This document shows positions 9,520-17,742 of a stretch of DNA of 50,102 nt, in pieces. Origin of the DNA: an uncultured Saprospiraceae bacterium (lineage in GTDB: Bacteria > Bacteroidota > Bacteroidia > Chitinophagales > Saprospiraceae); the NCBI GenBank assembly GCA_937942435.1, contig CALDEM010000011.1:1-50102 (forward strand). The letters run 5' to 3'. Numbering within the stretch: position 1 is the first letter of the stretch; each line of letters begins with the position of its first letter. The notes beneath the pieces are model-generated. The model saw only the letters and a program-made list of their open reading frames with translations. It was not told the DNA's origin and searched no databases. The translations under genes were made by a program, and so were the position numbers.

Positions 9520-9670
9520 TTTCATGTTGTTACATGCTTGCCTGGTAATATCGCTAAGTTTTGTTTGGCCTGCCCAATAATATTTTGCAAATGGTTGGTT
9601 TGGAGAAAATAATTATTAGTTTTGCTAATGAGGAAAGGCCTGTGATATTTGATATTACGATATGCCAAAA

Positions 9671-9684
9671 TGACTAATTAGTCA
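9671..9684. promoter_or_regulatory. Perfect 14-bp palindrome, likely TetR operator
   Basis: TGACTAATTAGTCA is its own reverse complement. It lies 31 bp upstream of the TetR start, in the divergent gap between the regulator and the carboxylase operon. A further half-site, TTGACTAA, follows at 9688-9695, and TGACTAA recurs at 9510-9516 next to the leftward promoter. Location and symmetry suggest autoregulation and control of the operon. Confidence 0.6.
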
Positions 9685-9715
9685 GCTTTGACTAATGGTT
9701 TGTTAACTCGCTGAT

Positions 9716-10378
9716 ATGAAAGGTTCAAGAAAAGAAGAGATACTAACTACAGCGATAGTCTTATTTAATAAGCACGGATATGGAGCTGTAAATCTCTATG
9801 ACGTTGCTAAAGATATGGGCATTTCTAGAGGTAATGTGACATATCACTTTAAGGCAAAAGATGACATACTTGAAGCTCTTGCAGCTGACATGTGGCAGAA
9901 AATGGATGTTATATTATCTGCTTCAAGAACATTTCCATCATTTAAAAATTTGCATGACCAGACAAAAGCGTATATCGCTTGTCAAAACGAGTATGCTTTT
10001 ATATTCATGGATCATCAGGTGTTGACTCATCCTTTGATTGAACATGATTTCAAGGCTTTTACAAAGCAAGGCATTGAATCTAACAAGATGGCCCTCGCCT
10101 TTGCTATATCAAATGGTAATGTTCAGCCAGAACCATTTAATGGTGCATATAATAATGTTGCTTTTCTTTCATGGAATATAGGCTCCATCTGGACACTCCA
10201 ACAAGTAAAGAGTGGAGAGCTATCTGTTGAAAATATAGAATTGCTGATGTGGAGTATTATATATCCCCACTTTACTGAAAAGGGCAAGAAAGCGTTTTAT
10301 GCATTTTTTGGTGATGATGTTATGGATAAGTTAGGAACTGCATTTGAAACTGAGGCAAAAGATTTTATAATATTTTGA
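9716..10378 (+). CDS. TetR/AcrR family transcriptional regulator
   Basis: The protein has 220 residues with an N-terminal TetR helix-turn-helix. AILLF-type helix 1 is followed by VNLYDVAKDMGISRGNVTYHFKAKDDIL (about 26-52), the canonical recognition helix ending in YHF-K. The C-terminal two thirds is the usual divergent helical ligand domain. The Y/F/W-rich core suggests a hydrophobic ligand such as an acyl-CoA. It is transcribed away from the carboxylase operon and towards the acyl-CoA ligase, so it is the obvious candidate regulator of the whole cluster. The palindrome at 9671 is its likely operator. Confidence 0.88.
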   Translation: MKGSRKEEILTTAIVLFNKHGYGAVNLYDVAKDMGISRGNVTYHFKAKDDILEALAADMWQKMDVILSASRTFPSFKNLHDQTKAYIACQNEYAFIFMDHQVLTHPLIEHDFKAFTKQGIESNKMALAFAISNGNVQPEPFNGAYNNVAFLSWNIGSIWTLQQVKSGELSVENIELLMWSIIYPHFTEKGKKAFYAFFGDDVMDKLGTAFETEAKDFIIF

Positions 10379-10385
10379 TAGTGGA

Positions 10386-10411
10386 TATCTTTTTAGAATA
10401 TCAAAAAGATA
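10386..10411 (+). terminator. AT-rich hairpin after tetR
   Basis: TATCTTTTT (10386-10394) and AAAAAGATA (10403-10411) form a perfect 9-bp stem just after the tetR stop. The stem is A/T rich and has no separate T-run, so it is a weak terminator candidate. A 12-bp palindrome, TTGTAATTACAA, follows at 10414-10425, ahead of the ligase gene. Confidence 0.3.
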
Positions 10412-10468
10412 ATTTGTAATTACAATCACGATTAGGATATTGACTTTATCAACATAATAACTAAAGTA

Positions 10469-12151
10469 ATGAGTGAATCAACGCAACACATACCTACGCT
10501 GATTGAGAGATTCTATCATTGGGAAAAAACTACACCCGATAAAGTTTTTTTGCGCCAACCCAAAGGAGATACATGGCACACGATTACTTACGCCCAAGCA
10601 GGACAAGAAGCTAGAAAAATGACTACTGCCCTTCGATCAAAGGGGTTGAAAGAAGGAGATCACATTGGGATTTATTCTAAGAACTGCTACCATTGGATAC
10701 TGGCTGATTTAGCTATTTTAATGGGCGGTTATGTTTCTGTACCTTATTATGCTAGCTTAACGAAAGATCAACTATCTCAAGTCATAGAACTAAGTGATAT
10801 TAAAGCCATCTTTATTGGTAAATTAGAATCATGGGGAGATAAGGCCGAGGCGATTCCAAGTGCCGTTACGGCCATTAAGTTTCCTCACTACAACGGAAGC
10901 GCAGAAGTAACTGTAGGAGATAGTTGGCATAATCTAATAGCTGATGTCAAACCTGCAAATGATAATTATGTTCCAGACTTGGACGACTTATGGACCATCA
11001 AGTTTACTTCGGGGACCACTGGTACACCTAAAGGAGTGATGCATCCACATCGCAATCCAGCCATGATTATGGTCAATGAAGAAAAGACCAATTTTATAGG
11101 ACTTTATGATATTCCTGAGATTAAATGTTTATCCTTTTTACCATTAAATCATGTTGGAGAACGATTAGGATTAGAAGTGCCGACGATCTGGCTGGGTGGA
11201 ATGATATCCTTTGCTGAAAGCCTTGATACTTTTGCAAAAAATCTCCAAGATACACAGCCTACTGTATTCTTTGCTGTGCCACGCATATGGACGAAGTTTT
11301 ATTTGGGTGTACTCGCTAAGATGCCTCAAAAGAAAATGGACATGCTCTTAAAAATTCCAATTGTAAAAGGAATAATAAAAAATAAATTGCGAACAGCTTT
11401 GGGCATGCGAGATATACGCGTTGCTGCTACGGGTGCGGCTATCACTCCTTCATTTATAAAAAACTTTTATAAAAAACTGGACATACACCTAGTAGAGGCT
11501 TATGGTATGACTGAAGTATGTGGATCTATGACCAACGGGGTTGATCCTAATGGCCCTCAAGATTCAGTTGGAGTTGCCATCCCTTTTGGCGAAGTGAAGA
11601 TCGATCCAGATACGCAGGAGATTCTTATGAGTACGCCCTACATGATGACGGGTTATTATAAAAACCCAGAAAAGACTGCCGAAGTTTTGATAGATGGCTG
11701 GATGCACAGTGGGGATAAAGGGACGATAGATGAGCAAGGAAATGTGCGTGTAGTTGGAAGAGTCAAAGATGCATTTAAAACTTCAAAAGGTAGTTATGTC
11801 ACGCCTAATCCTATGGAAGAAGTGTTGATGAAAAATGACTATATCGAACAGGTATGTGTTGCGGGACTCGGTATCCCTCAACCCATTGCGTTGGTTAATT
11901 TGTCTGAGATTGGGATGGCTGCAGATAAAGAAGCTGTATCACAATCTATTCTAGACAGCGTACAACTTGTCAACAGTACCAGAGCCAATTTTGAAAAAAT
12001 ATCTACGGCTATTATTCAAAAAGAAGTATGGTCTATAGACAATGATATTTTAACGCCTACACTAAAAGTAAAAAGAGGTAATCTGGATGCTAAATATCAA
12101 AAAGAGTATAGTAATTGGCATGAAGCAGATGAAAAAATAATATGGACTTAG
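10469..12151 (+). CDS. AMP-dependent acyl-CoA ligase (long-chain type)
   Basis: The protein has 560 residues. The A3 P-loop TSGTTGTPKG starts at T180, AYGMTEVCG is the A5 motif, the SGDKG block is present, and LTPTLKVKR at the C-terminus carries the conserved lysine. The architecture matches the long-chain acyl-CoA synthetase group (FadD15-like) rather than acetyl-CoA synthetase. It would activate a carboxylic acid with ATP and CoA through an acyl-adenylate. It lies between tetR and the PQQ dehydrogenase in the same direction, so it may activate the acid produced by that dehydrogenase. The natural chain length cannot be read from the sequence. Confidence 0.88.
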   Translation: MSESTQHIPTLIERFYHWEKTTPDKVFLRQPKGDTWHTITYAQAGQEARKMTTALRSKGLKEGDHIGIYSKNCYHWILADLAILMGGYVSVPYYASLTKDQLSQVIELSDIKAIFIGKLESWGDKAEAIPSAVTAIKFPHYNGSAEVTVGDSWHNLIADVKPANDNYVPDLDDLWTIKFTSGTTGTPKGVMHPHRNPAMIMVNEEKTNFIGLYDIPEIKCLSFLPLNHVGERLGLEVPTIWLGGMISFAESLDTFAKNLQDTQPTVFFAVPRIWTKFYLGVLAKMPQKKMDMLLKIPIVKGIIKNKLRTALGMRDIRVAATGAAITPSFIKNFYKKLDIHLVEAYGMTEVCGSMTNGVDPNGPQDSVGVAIPFGEVKIDPDTQEILMSTPYMMTGYYKNPEKTAEVLIDGWMHSGDKGTIDEQGNVRVVGRVKDAFKTSKGSYVTPNPMEEVLMKNDYIEQVCVAGLGIPQPIALVNLSEIGMAADKEAVSQSILDSVQLVNSTRANFEKISTAIIQKEVWSIDNDILTPTLKVKRGNLDAKYQKEYSNWHEADEKIIWT

Positions 12152-12225
12152 GCCTCAGAAAGATTAACTGATAAACATTCGAATTCCAATAAATAGAACA
12201 AGCGTAGAATAAAAAAAAGCAACTT

Positions 12226-14469
12226 ATGATGAACACATATTTAGGTTATACCAACCCATCAGTCTTGACATTCTTTATAGCCATCGGTCTTATGATTCTT
12301 TCAAGTTGTGAAAATGAAAAGAATCTCGATCCTGGAACATTAGAGCACATAGAAGCAGTGGCATCCAAGATAGATGATGCTGCTCTGGTAAAGGCAGACG
12401 CAACAGGTGATTGGTTGACCTATGGCGGTAGTTATCAAGAAGACAGATTTAGTCCATTGGACCAAATCAACAAATCAAATGTAAAAGATCTTGGTCTTGC
12501 TTGGTCTCTAGACCTGGGTGTAATGAGAGGGATTGAAGCCTCACCATTGGTTGTCGATGGCATCATGTATCTCACAGGCCCTTGGAGTGTTGTTTGGGCA
12601 GTTGATGTAAGAAAGGGTGAAGTTATATGGGAGTATGATCCAGAAGTGCCAAGAGACTATGGAGAGAAGGCCTGTTGTGATGTTATTAATAGAGGAGTTG
12701 CTCTGTATAAAGGAGCTGTATTTTTTGGAACAATAGATGGACGACTTATTTCTTTGGACGCTGCTAACGGTTCTGTCATCTGGGAGAAAGTTACAGTTGA
12801 CCGTAGCTTAGATTATACAATTACGGGTGCCCCTAGAATTGTAAAGGGTAATGTTGTAATTGGTAATGGAGGAGCAGAATATAATGCAAGAGGATATGTA
12901 TCTGCATATGCTGCAGATACTGGTGAGCAAGTATGGCGTTTTTATACAGTTCCTGGTGACCCTTCCAAACCTTTTGAAAATCCGGATTTAGAAGAGGCGG
13001 CTAAAACATGGACAGGAGAATGGTGGACTATGGGTGGTGGTGGTACCGTCTGGGATGCTATTGTATATGATCCAGAGTTAAATTTAGTTTATATCGGTGT
13101 TGGCAATGGTACACCTTGGGATCAGACTCATCGTAGTCCAGATGGGGGAGACAATCTATACCTCTCAAGCATTGTTGCCTTAAACGCTGATGATGGATCT
13201 TATGTTTGGCATTTTCAAACCACCCCAGGTGATACTTGGGACTTTACAGCGACGCAACCGATCACTCTAGCTGATATAGAGATAGAAGGAAAGATGCGCA
13301 AAGTATTGATGCAGGCACCAAAGAATGGTTTTTTCTATGTTATAGATAGGACCAATGGCGAGTTTATATCTGGAGAGGTATATACTAAAGTGAACTGGGC
13401 TACTGGACTAGATGATGAGGGTCGTCCTACAGAGTCTGCTTTTGCCAGATACAAAGACCCAAGTAAAAATGTAGTCATAGCACCTGGGGGTTATGGAGGC
13501 CATAACTGGCAACCACAAGCATATAATCGGGAAACCAAGTTGATGTATATTCCTACTCATACTGTAAGTAATGTCTTTTCTACAGAAAAAGAAAACAGCT
13601 TTGGCCAAGTACATAGAGCAGCTTCTGGCTCTGGATGGAATGTCAGTTTTGGCGATAAGATGTATAAACCCATTGATACAGCATCTGCAGACGCCCCCAA
13701 TCCTCTTGCGCCTTTTGGTCGTTTGATTGCTTGGGACCCTGTAGAGCAAAAAGAAGTTTGGGGTGTTGACCATAAACTAACACATTGGAATGGTGGTCTA
13801 TTGACAACAAAGGGAGGATTACTTTTTCAAGGTGATGCTACAGGGCATCTCACTGCCTACGATGCAGAAGACGGTACAGTGCTTTGGAAAGAAAATCTTT
13901 TAACAGGTATTATAGCTCCTCCTGTTACATACACTATAGATGGCGAGCAGTATATCTCAATAGCTGTCGGTTGGGGTGGCATAGTTGGGTTAACTAGAAA
14001 GTTTACTAAGCATGTACATCCCGGCAGGTTATATACATTCAAGATAGGAGGGCAAGCGGAGCTACCTGAAGAAATGACAGCAGTAGCCAGCCAATTAACT
14101 TCTTTACCTTTTGAAGGAGAACCGTTATCAGTCGGACGTGGGTTAAATCACTATATAAAGTTTTGCCTCCAATGTCATGGCGACGCCTTTGGAGCAGGAG
14201 GTGGCGCCTTACCTGACTTGACACATAGTTCTGAGGCTGTCTTTAATAATCATAAAGCTATCATCTTAGAAGGTGCGTTAGCTAATAATGGGATGCCTAG
14301 TTTTGAAGGCCGATTAACAGAAGAAGAAGTTGATGAGATCGGGCATTTTGTAAAGTATGTTTCTCACTCTTTTAGAAATGGAGATGATCCTATGACTTTG
14401 TTAACAAACTTAGCGGGTACGCAGTATCTGGCAGATACACAACCAAAACCAGAAGTGCTTAAAGAATAA
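12226..14469 (+). CDS. Quinohemoprotein (PQQ + heme c) alcohol dehydrogenase, lipoprotein
   Basis: The protein has 747 residues, the size of type II quinohemoprotein alcohol dehydrogenases. A lipoprotein signal (LMILSSC) places it outside the inner membrane. An eight-bladed PQQ propeller follows, with the vicinal disulfide C150-C151 (KACCD) and the TPGDTWDF motif whose aspartates D336/D339 include the likely catalytic base. A C-terminal cytochrome c domain has C647-L-Q-C-H651 and a distal Met in GMPSFEG. It oxidises primary or secondary alcohols (sometimes aldehydes) and passes electrons to the respiratory chain. The lipid anchor is less common than the soluble periplasmic form. In this cluster it probably starts breakdown of an alcohol or diol. 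No pqq biosynthesis genes are in the window. Confidence 0.9.
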   Translation: MMNTYLGYTNPSVLTFFIAIGLMILSSCENEKNLDPGTLEHIEAVASKIDDAALVKADATGDWLTYGGSYQEDRFSPLDQINKSNVKDLGLAWSLDLGVMRGIEASPLVVDGIMYLTGPWSVVWAVDVRKGEVIWEYDPEVPRDYGEKACCDVINRGVALYKGAVFFGTIDGRLISLDAANGSVIWEKVTVDRSLDYTITGAPRIVKGNVVIGNGGAEYNARGYVSAYAADTGEQVWRFYTVPGDPSKPFENPDLEEAAKTWTGEWWTMGGGGTVWDAIVYDPELNLVYIGVGNGTPWDQTHRSPDGGDNLYLSSIVALNADDGSYVWHFQTTPGDTWDFTATQPITLADIEIEGKMRKVLMQAPKNGFFYVIDRTNGEFISGEVYTKVNWATGLDDEGRPTESAFARYKDPSKNVVIAPGGYGGHNWQPQAYNRETKLMYIPTHTVSNVFSTEKENSFGQVHRAASGSGWNVSFGDKMYKPIDTASADAPNPLAPFGRLIAWDPVEQKEVWGVDHKLTHWNGGLLTTKGGLLFQGDATGHLTAYDAEDGTVLWKENLLTGIIAPPVTYTIDGEQYISIAVGWGGIVGLTRKFTKHVHPGRLYTFKIGGQAELPEEMTAVASQLTSLPFEGEPLSVGRGLNHYIKFCLQCHGDAFGAGGGALPDLTHSSEAVFNNHKAIILEGALANNGMPSFEGRLTEEEVDEIGHFVKYVSHSFRNGDDPMTLLTNLAGTQYLADTQPKPEVLKE

Positions 14470-14562
14470 TGTAAGCGTTTTCTAAATAGATTTGGATACA
14501 GAGTGATTGTGATCCATGGATGATTCTATTATTAGATTCTAATTGATCTCATAGCTTGTGGT

Positions 14563-14593
14563 AAGAGTTTATAACCAATGGTTCTAAACTCTT
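14563..14593. other. Inverted repeat in convergent gap
   Basis: AAGAGTTTA (14563-14571) and TAAACTCTT (14585-14593) form a 9-bp stem, with a further AACC/GGTT pairing inside the loop. It lies in the 261-bp gap between the PQQ dehydrogenase and the dehydratase, which converge. No T-run is present on either side. It is a possible mRNA 3'-end structure. Nothing else was recognised in the gap except the palindrome TTGTAATTACAA at 14687-14698. Confidence 0.35.
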
Positions 14594-14730
14594 ATCGATT
14601 ATGACAATTAAGTAATCAAGTCAATATAATGGAGAAGCCATTTCTCTTTTATTATAAAAGAGTTTACAACGTTGCTTTGTTGTCTATTGTAATTACAAGT
14701 TCTAAGACTATGATCATGAAGCACGATCTG

Positions 14731-16263
14731 TCATTCCTTTTTAGACTTGATGCCTGCTAAATCACGTGCAAATTGTTTCTTCTCTTCTACATTCATCCCT
14801 CTAAATATCTGGATACGTTGTGCTTGAGGAGAGCCCGCTCCATGCATTGATTCTGTGAGATAACCCACGGCGTTTCTTCCGAGTGTCATATTCTCTATTA
14901 ATCTAAGTATACGCATTCTATCTTCTGTTGGTATATCATCTCTACCACGTAAGAATCTATCTACTATGGGGCCTATCTCTTCGCTTTTATAATCTGCCTC
15001 TGATGGCATCGTCACCATGATTCCGCCTGCTATATCTTGAGCGATCCGAGACAATTCGTATGGAAACCTTGTTACGTTATGCTTACATACATTAGACAGC
15101 ATAGTATCGTTCATGTAAGCCCCTGATGGTAACTCTTTTGCCTCATGTGCAGATGCTATACCTGAAGAATATATAGTTTCATTTAGATGGACCATCTCTA
15201 CCAGTTTGTCCTTTATGTGCGACACTTTTTCTATCCCATTGTAGTCGGCTATGGATGCAGCAGCCCCAGTTATCACATCTCCAAGCCCAGTCTTACAGAC
15301 ATAACTTGCCCTGTGATAAGCTGTAAACCGTGCGACTAGCTCCTGGGCAAATTCATACTCTCCATCTAAAAATACATGCTCGTGAGGTATAAAGACACGA
15401 TCAAAAAATACAAGTACTTCCTGACCACCATAGTTGGCGTTACCTTGATCGATATTGCCACCACCCATGGCTCGCATGTCGCATGATTGTCGACCGTAGA
15501 TAAAGGTGATGCCTTCTGCTTGCACGGGGATCATACCCATGATGGCATACTCTTTATCCTCTGGCAACATATTCATCGTCGGCATCACACAGATCCAGTG
15601 TTGATTCCAACCTCCGGTCATATGTGCCTTTACGCCAGTGACATATACGCCGCGATCATTTCGCTCGACGACCCTCATGAACATATCTTTGTCTACCTGC
15701 TGATGAGGACGCTTACTTCTGTCGCCTTTTGGATCAGTCATACCCGCTGATACGAGGACATTATTCTTTTGCGCTTTTTTAAGAAACTCGATATATCTCT
15801 GATGGTATTGAGTATTGTGCTTCTTATCTACATCGTAAGTGATAGAATGAAGTACGCTTAAGGCATCAAGACCAGTGCAACGTTGAAAACAAGTACCTGT
15901 CAGCTGTCCCAGTCGGCGTTGCATTTTATGCTTTTGTACTAGGTCTTCCGGACTCTTCGGGATATGTAAAAACCGATTGACCTTTGCAGAAATGTAAGGC
16001 GAATAAGCTGTCGCCAAATCAGGATGCTCGATCGCTAAATCATATGTCTTCTTCAGTGCATTGATGGATGGCTTTATAATCGGATGATCCGCAGGTTCTT
16101 CGATGGTGTGCCCAAACATATAAAGCTTCGTACCTCGATTTCTTATACTTTCAAGATAGTCCTCTCCGGTAATGATAGGGGCAAAATCTGCCCATTGTTC
16201 ATCAACAGTCCTTTCTGTTCTATCTTCAAATGTTGATGCTGAAACCATCGATTCTGATATCAT
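14731..16263 (-). CDS. 4-hydroxybutyryl-CoA dehydratase / vinylacetyl-CoA isomerase family (AbfD-like)
   Basis: The protein has 510 residues in the 4-hydroxyphenylacetate 3-hydroxylase/AbfD fold. It is clearly on the AbfD side. TCFQRCTG carries C125 and C129 (C99 and C103 in Clostridium AbfD), and MTDPKGDR, RFPYE, EADYKSE and TESMHGAGSPQAQRI are shared blocks. These cysteines, H317 and C323 would bind the [4Fe-4S] cluster next to FAD. The enzyme would dehydrate 4-hydroxybutyryl-CoA to crotonyl-CoA and isomerise vinylacetyl-CoA. The His-Cys spacing is H-x5-C (YHRASYVC), one residue shorter than the H-x6-C I recall for AbfD. Flavin monooxygenases of the fold lack the CxxxC pair. In this cluster it may turn a hydroxyacyl-CoA from the ligase into an enoyl-CoA for the SDRs. 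Confidence 0.85.
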   Translation of the reverse strand: MISESMVSASTFEDRTERTVDEQWADFAPIITGEDYLESIRNRGTKLYMFGHTIEEPADHPIIKPSINALKKTYDLAIEHPDLATAYSPYISAKVNRFLHIPKSPEDLVQKHKMQRRLGQLTGTCFQRCTGLDALSVLHSITYDVDKKHNTQYHQRYIEFLKKAQKNNVLVSAGMTDPKGDRSKRPHQQVDKDMFMRVVERNDRGVYVTGVKAHMTGGWNQHWICVMPTMNMLPEDKEYAIMGMIPVQAEGITFIYGRQSCDMRAMGGGNIDQGNANYGGQEVLVFFDRVFIPHEHVFLDGEYEFAQELVARFTAYHRASYVCKTGLGDVITGAAASIADYNGIEKVSHIKDKLVEMVHLNETIYSSGIASAHEAKELPSGAYMNDTMLSNVCKHNVTRFPYELSRIAQDIAGGIMVTMPSEADYKSEEIGPIVDRFLRGRDDIPTEDRMRILRLIENMTLGRNAVGYLTESMHGAGSPQAQRIQIFRGMNVEEKKQFARDLAGIKSKKE

Positions 16264-16313
16264 GTTATCGTCTTTGTCGCTTTATAAACTTTTGTAAGAG
16301 TACTCGTTTATTA

Positions 16314-16724
16314 TTATCGATTCTTTTCACTCTCTTGCTGATATTTTAGTGATCGTACACCGTAACTTTTGTCTTCGACTATATCAAAGCGAGCATAGCC
16401 GAGTGCGAGGACAAAATACAACTTCTTTAGACTCGTGCCAAGCCAAATGATTTTATCTCTATATATCCTCACTAGTTCTTGAGGGAGCTTCTCGCATAAT
16501 CGACTACACCCTTTGGCTAATCTTAGATAGATTATCCTCCGTACCTCTACGTGCCAATAAATAAAAAGATAAATGACCGTTATAGATGTACTCCGTTGCA
16601 AAGAGATGCTATAATTGTACATATGTTGACAACCGTCCGGTATAATAGAAACAATCGGATGTTCAGACATCATGATCATGCCATCGATAAGTCTTATGAT
16701 GGGTAGCTTGTCAGGTGGATGCAC
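16314..16724 (-). CDS. Hypothetical protein upstream of the dehydratase
   Basis: This is an open frame of 136 residues that I do not recognise. The last 60 residues are basic and read like real coding sequence; the first half is rich in Ile and Met and less convincing. It lies 50 bp upstream of the dehydratase on the same strand and would be co-transcribed with it if real. No signal peptide, metal site or clear domain was found. It could be a decayed gene or a spurious frame in a long 5' region. Confidence 0.35.
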   Translation of the reverse strand: MHPPDKLPIIRLIDGMIMMSEHPIVSIIPDGCQHMYNYSISLQRSTSITVIYLFIYWHVEVRRIIYLRLAKGCSRLCEKLPQELVRIYRDKIIWLGTSLKKLYFVLALGYARFDIVEDKSYGVRSLKYQQESEKNR

Positions 16725-16735
16725 GACAGAATAAA

Positions 16736-16747
16736 CTAATTAATTAG
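16736..16747. promoter_or_regulatory. 12-bp palindrome in divergent gap, possible second TetR-type site
   Basis: CTAATTAATTAG is a perfect palindrome between the leftward dehydratase transcription unit and the rightward SDR. Each arm contains the ACTAAT-like core found in the palindrome upstream of tetR, but the two arms are 4 bp further apart. Shared regulation is a guess based on half-site similarity and position. Confidence 0.3.
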
Positions 16748-16800
16748 AAAGGTGTTAGGCCGCTCATTTAGATTATAAAATCAATAGTTAAAATATAAAA

Positions 16801-17571
16801 ATGAAAATTGAAAACAAAGTAGCTGTCGTGACAGGTGGCGCTTCTGGACTCGGAGAAGCAACAGTGAGAAATATCGTTACCAATGGGGGTAAGGTGCTCG
16901 TGATGGACCTGAATATGGAAAGAGGCAATGCTCTTGTAGAAGAGCTGGGCAAGGATAAAATGATCTTTGAAAAGACCGATGTCACAAGCGAAATTCAGGT
17001 CAAAGAAGCTTTAGCTCGTGTAATCAAAGCGTTTGGCACCGTTCATATCTGCGTTAATTGTGCTGGGATAGGTGCTGGGCAAAAAACAGTGCATAGAGAT
17101 GGTGCTCATGACTTAGCAACATTTGAAAAAGTAATTAAGATTAACCTTATTGGTACATTCAACGTACTTCGATTATCTGCAGAAATCATGCAGCATAACG
17201 AGCCAGATGACAACTTGGAAAGAGGCGTGATTATAAATACTGCGAGTGTTGCGGCATTCGATGGACAAGTAGGACAAGTTGCATATTCTGCTTCCAAAGG
17301 AGGGATTGTTGGTATGACATTGCCAATCGCCAGAGATTTGTCCAGATCGGGTATCCGTTGTGTGACAATCGCTCCAGGCTTATTTATGACTCCATTGTTT
17401 CAAGCTGCCCCAGCGGAGGTTATTGAGTCTTTAGAAAAGCAAGTCCCTTTCCCATCGCGATTAGGCAAGCCATCAGAATACGGTAAGATGGCCCAGGCAA
17501 TTATAGAAAACCCAATGTTGAATGGTGAAGTAATCAGACTGGATGGAGCGATAAGAATGGCGCCGAGATAG
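16801..17571 (+). CDS. 3-hydroxyacyl-CoA dehydrogenase type 2-like SDR (HSD10 family)
   Basis: The protein has 256 residues with a complete SDR active site: TGGASGLG at 11-18, S149, Y162 and K166 (YSASK). The 20-residue insertion after NCAGIG, and the segments VAAFDGQVGQVAYSASKGG and LFMTPLFQAAP, are typical of HSD17B10 / type 2 3-hydroxyacyl-CoA dehydrogenase. That enzyme oxidises (S)-3-hydroxyacyl-CoAs, including short branched ones, with NAD+. It would supply the 3-hydroxyacyl to 3-ketoacyl-CoA step for enoyl-CoAs generated in the cluster. It is divergent from the dehydratase unit and has its own upstream region. Confidence 0.85.
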   Translation: MKIENKVAVVTGGASGLGEATVRNIVTNGGKVLVMDLNMERGNALVEELGKDKMIFEKTDVTSEIQVKEALARVIKAFGTVHICVNCAGIGAGQKTVHRDGAHDLATFEKVIKINLIGTFNVLRLSAEIMQHNEPDDNLERGVIINTASVAAFDGQVGQVAYSASKGGIVGMTLPIARDLSRSGIRCVTIAPGLFMTPLFQAAPAEVIESLEKQVPFPSRLGKPSEYGKMAQAIIENPMLNGEVIRLDGAIRMAPR

Positions 17572-17742
17572 AGTTTTTAAGTGTTAGGTGGTAAGAGTTT
17601 GATATGAGATAATAAATAAGACATGTTATTATAGCTTTTGGTTTGGCAACGATCTATTCATTTCGTAGTAACTTGATGTTCTTCCTGTTATGCTGACGAT
17701 AAAATATTATCAGGATTATTTACCTAAGTATCAACAACCACC

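Noticed and set aside
10414..10425. Palindrome TTGTAATTACAA, repeated at 14687-14698
   Set aside because: Two copies of a 12-bp AT-rich dyad can occur by chance here, and the second lies in a convergent gap, not at a promoter.
13408..13773. Minus-strand open frame within the PQQ dehydrogenase
   Set aside because: It is antisense to well-supported propeller sequence with conserved motifs.
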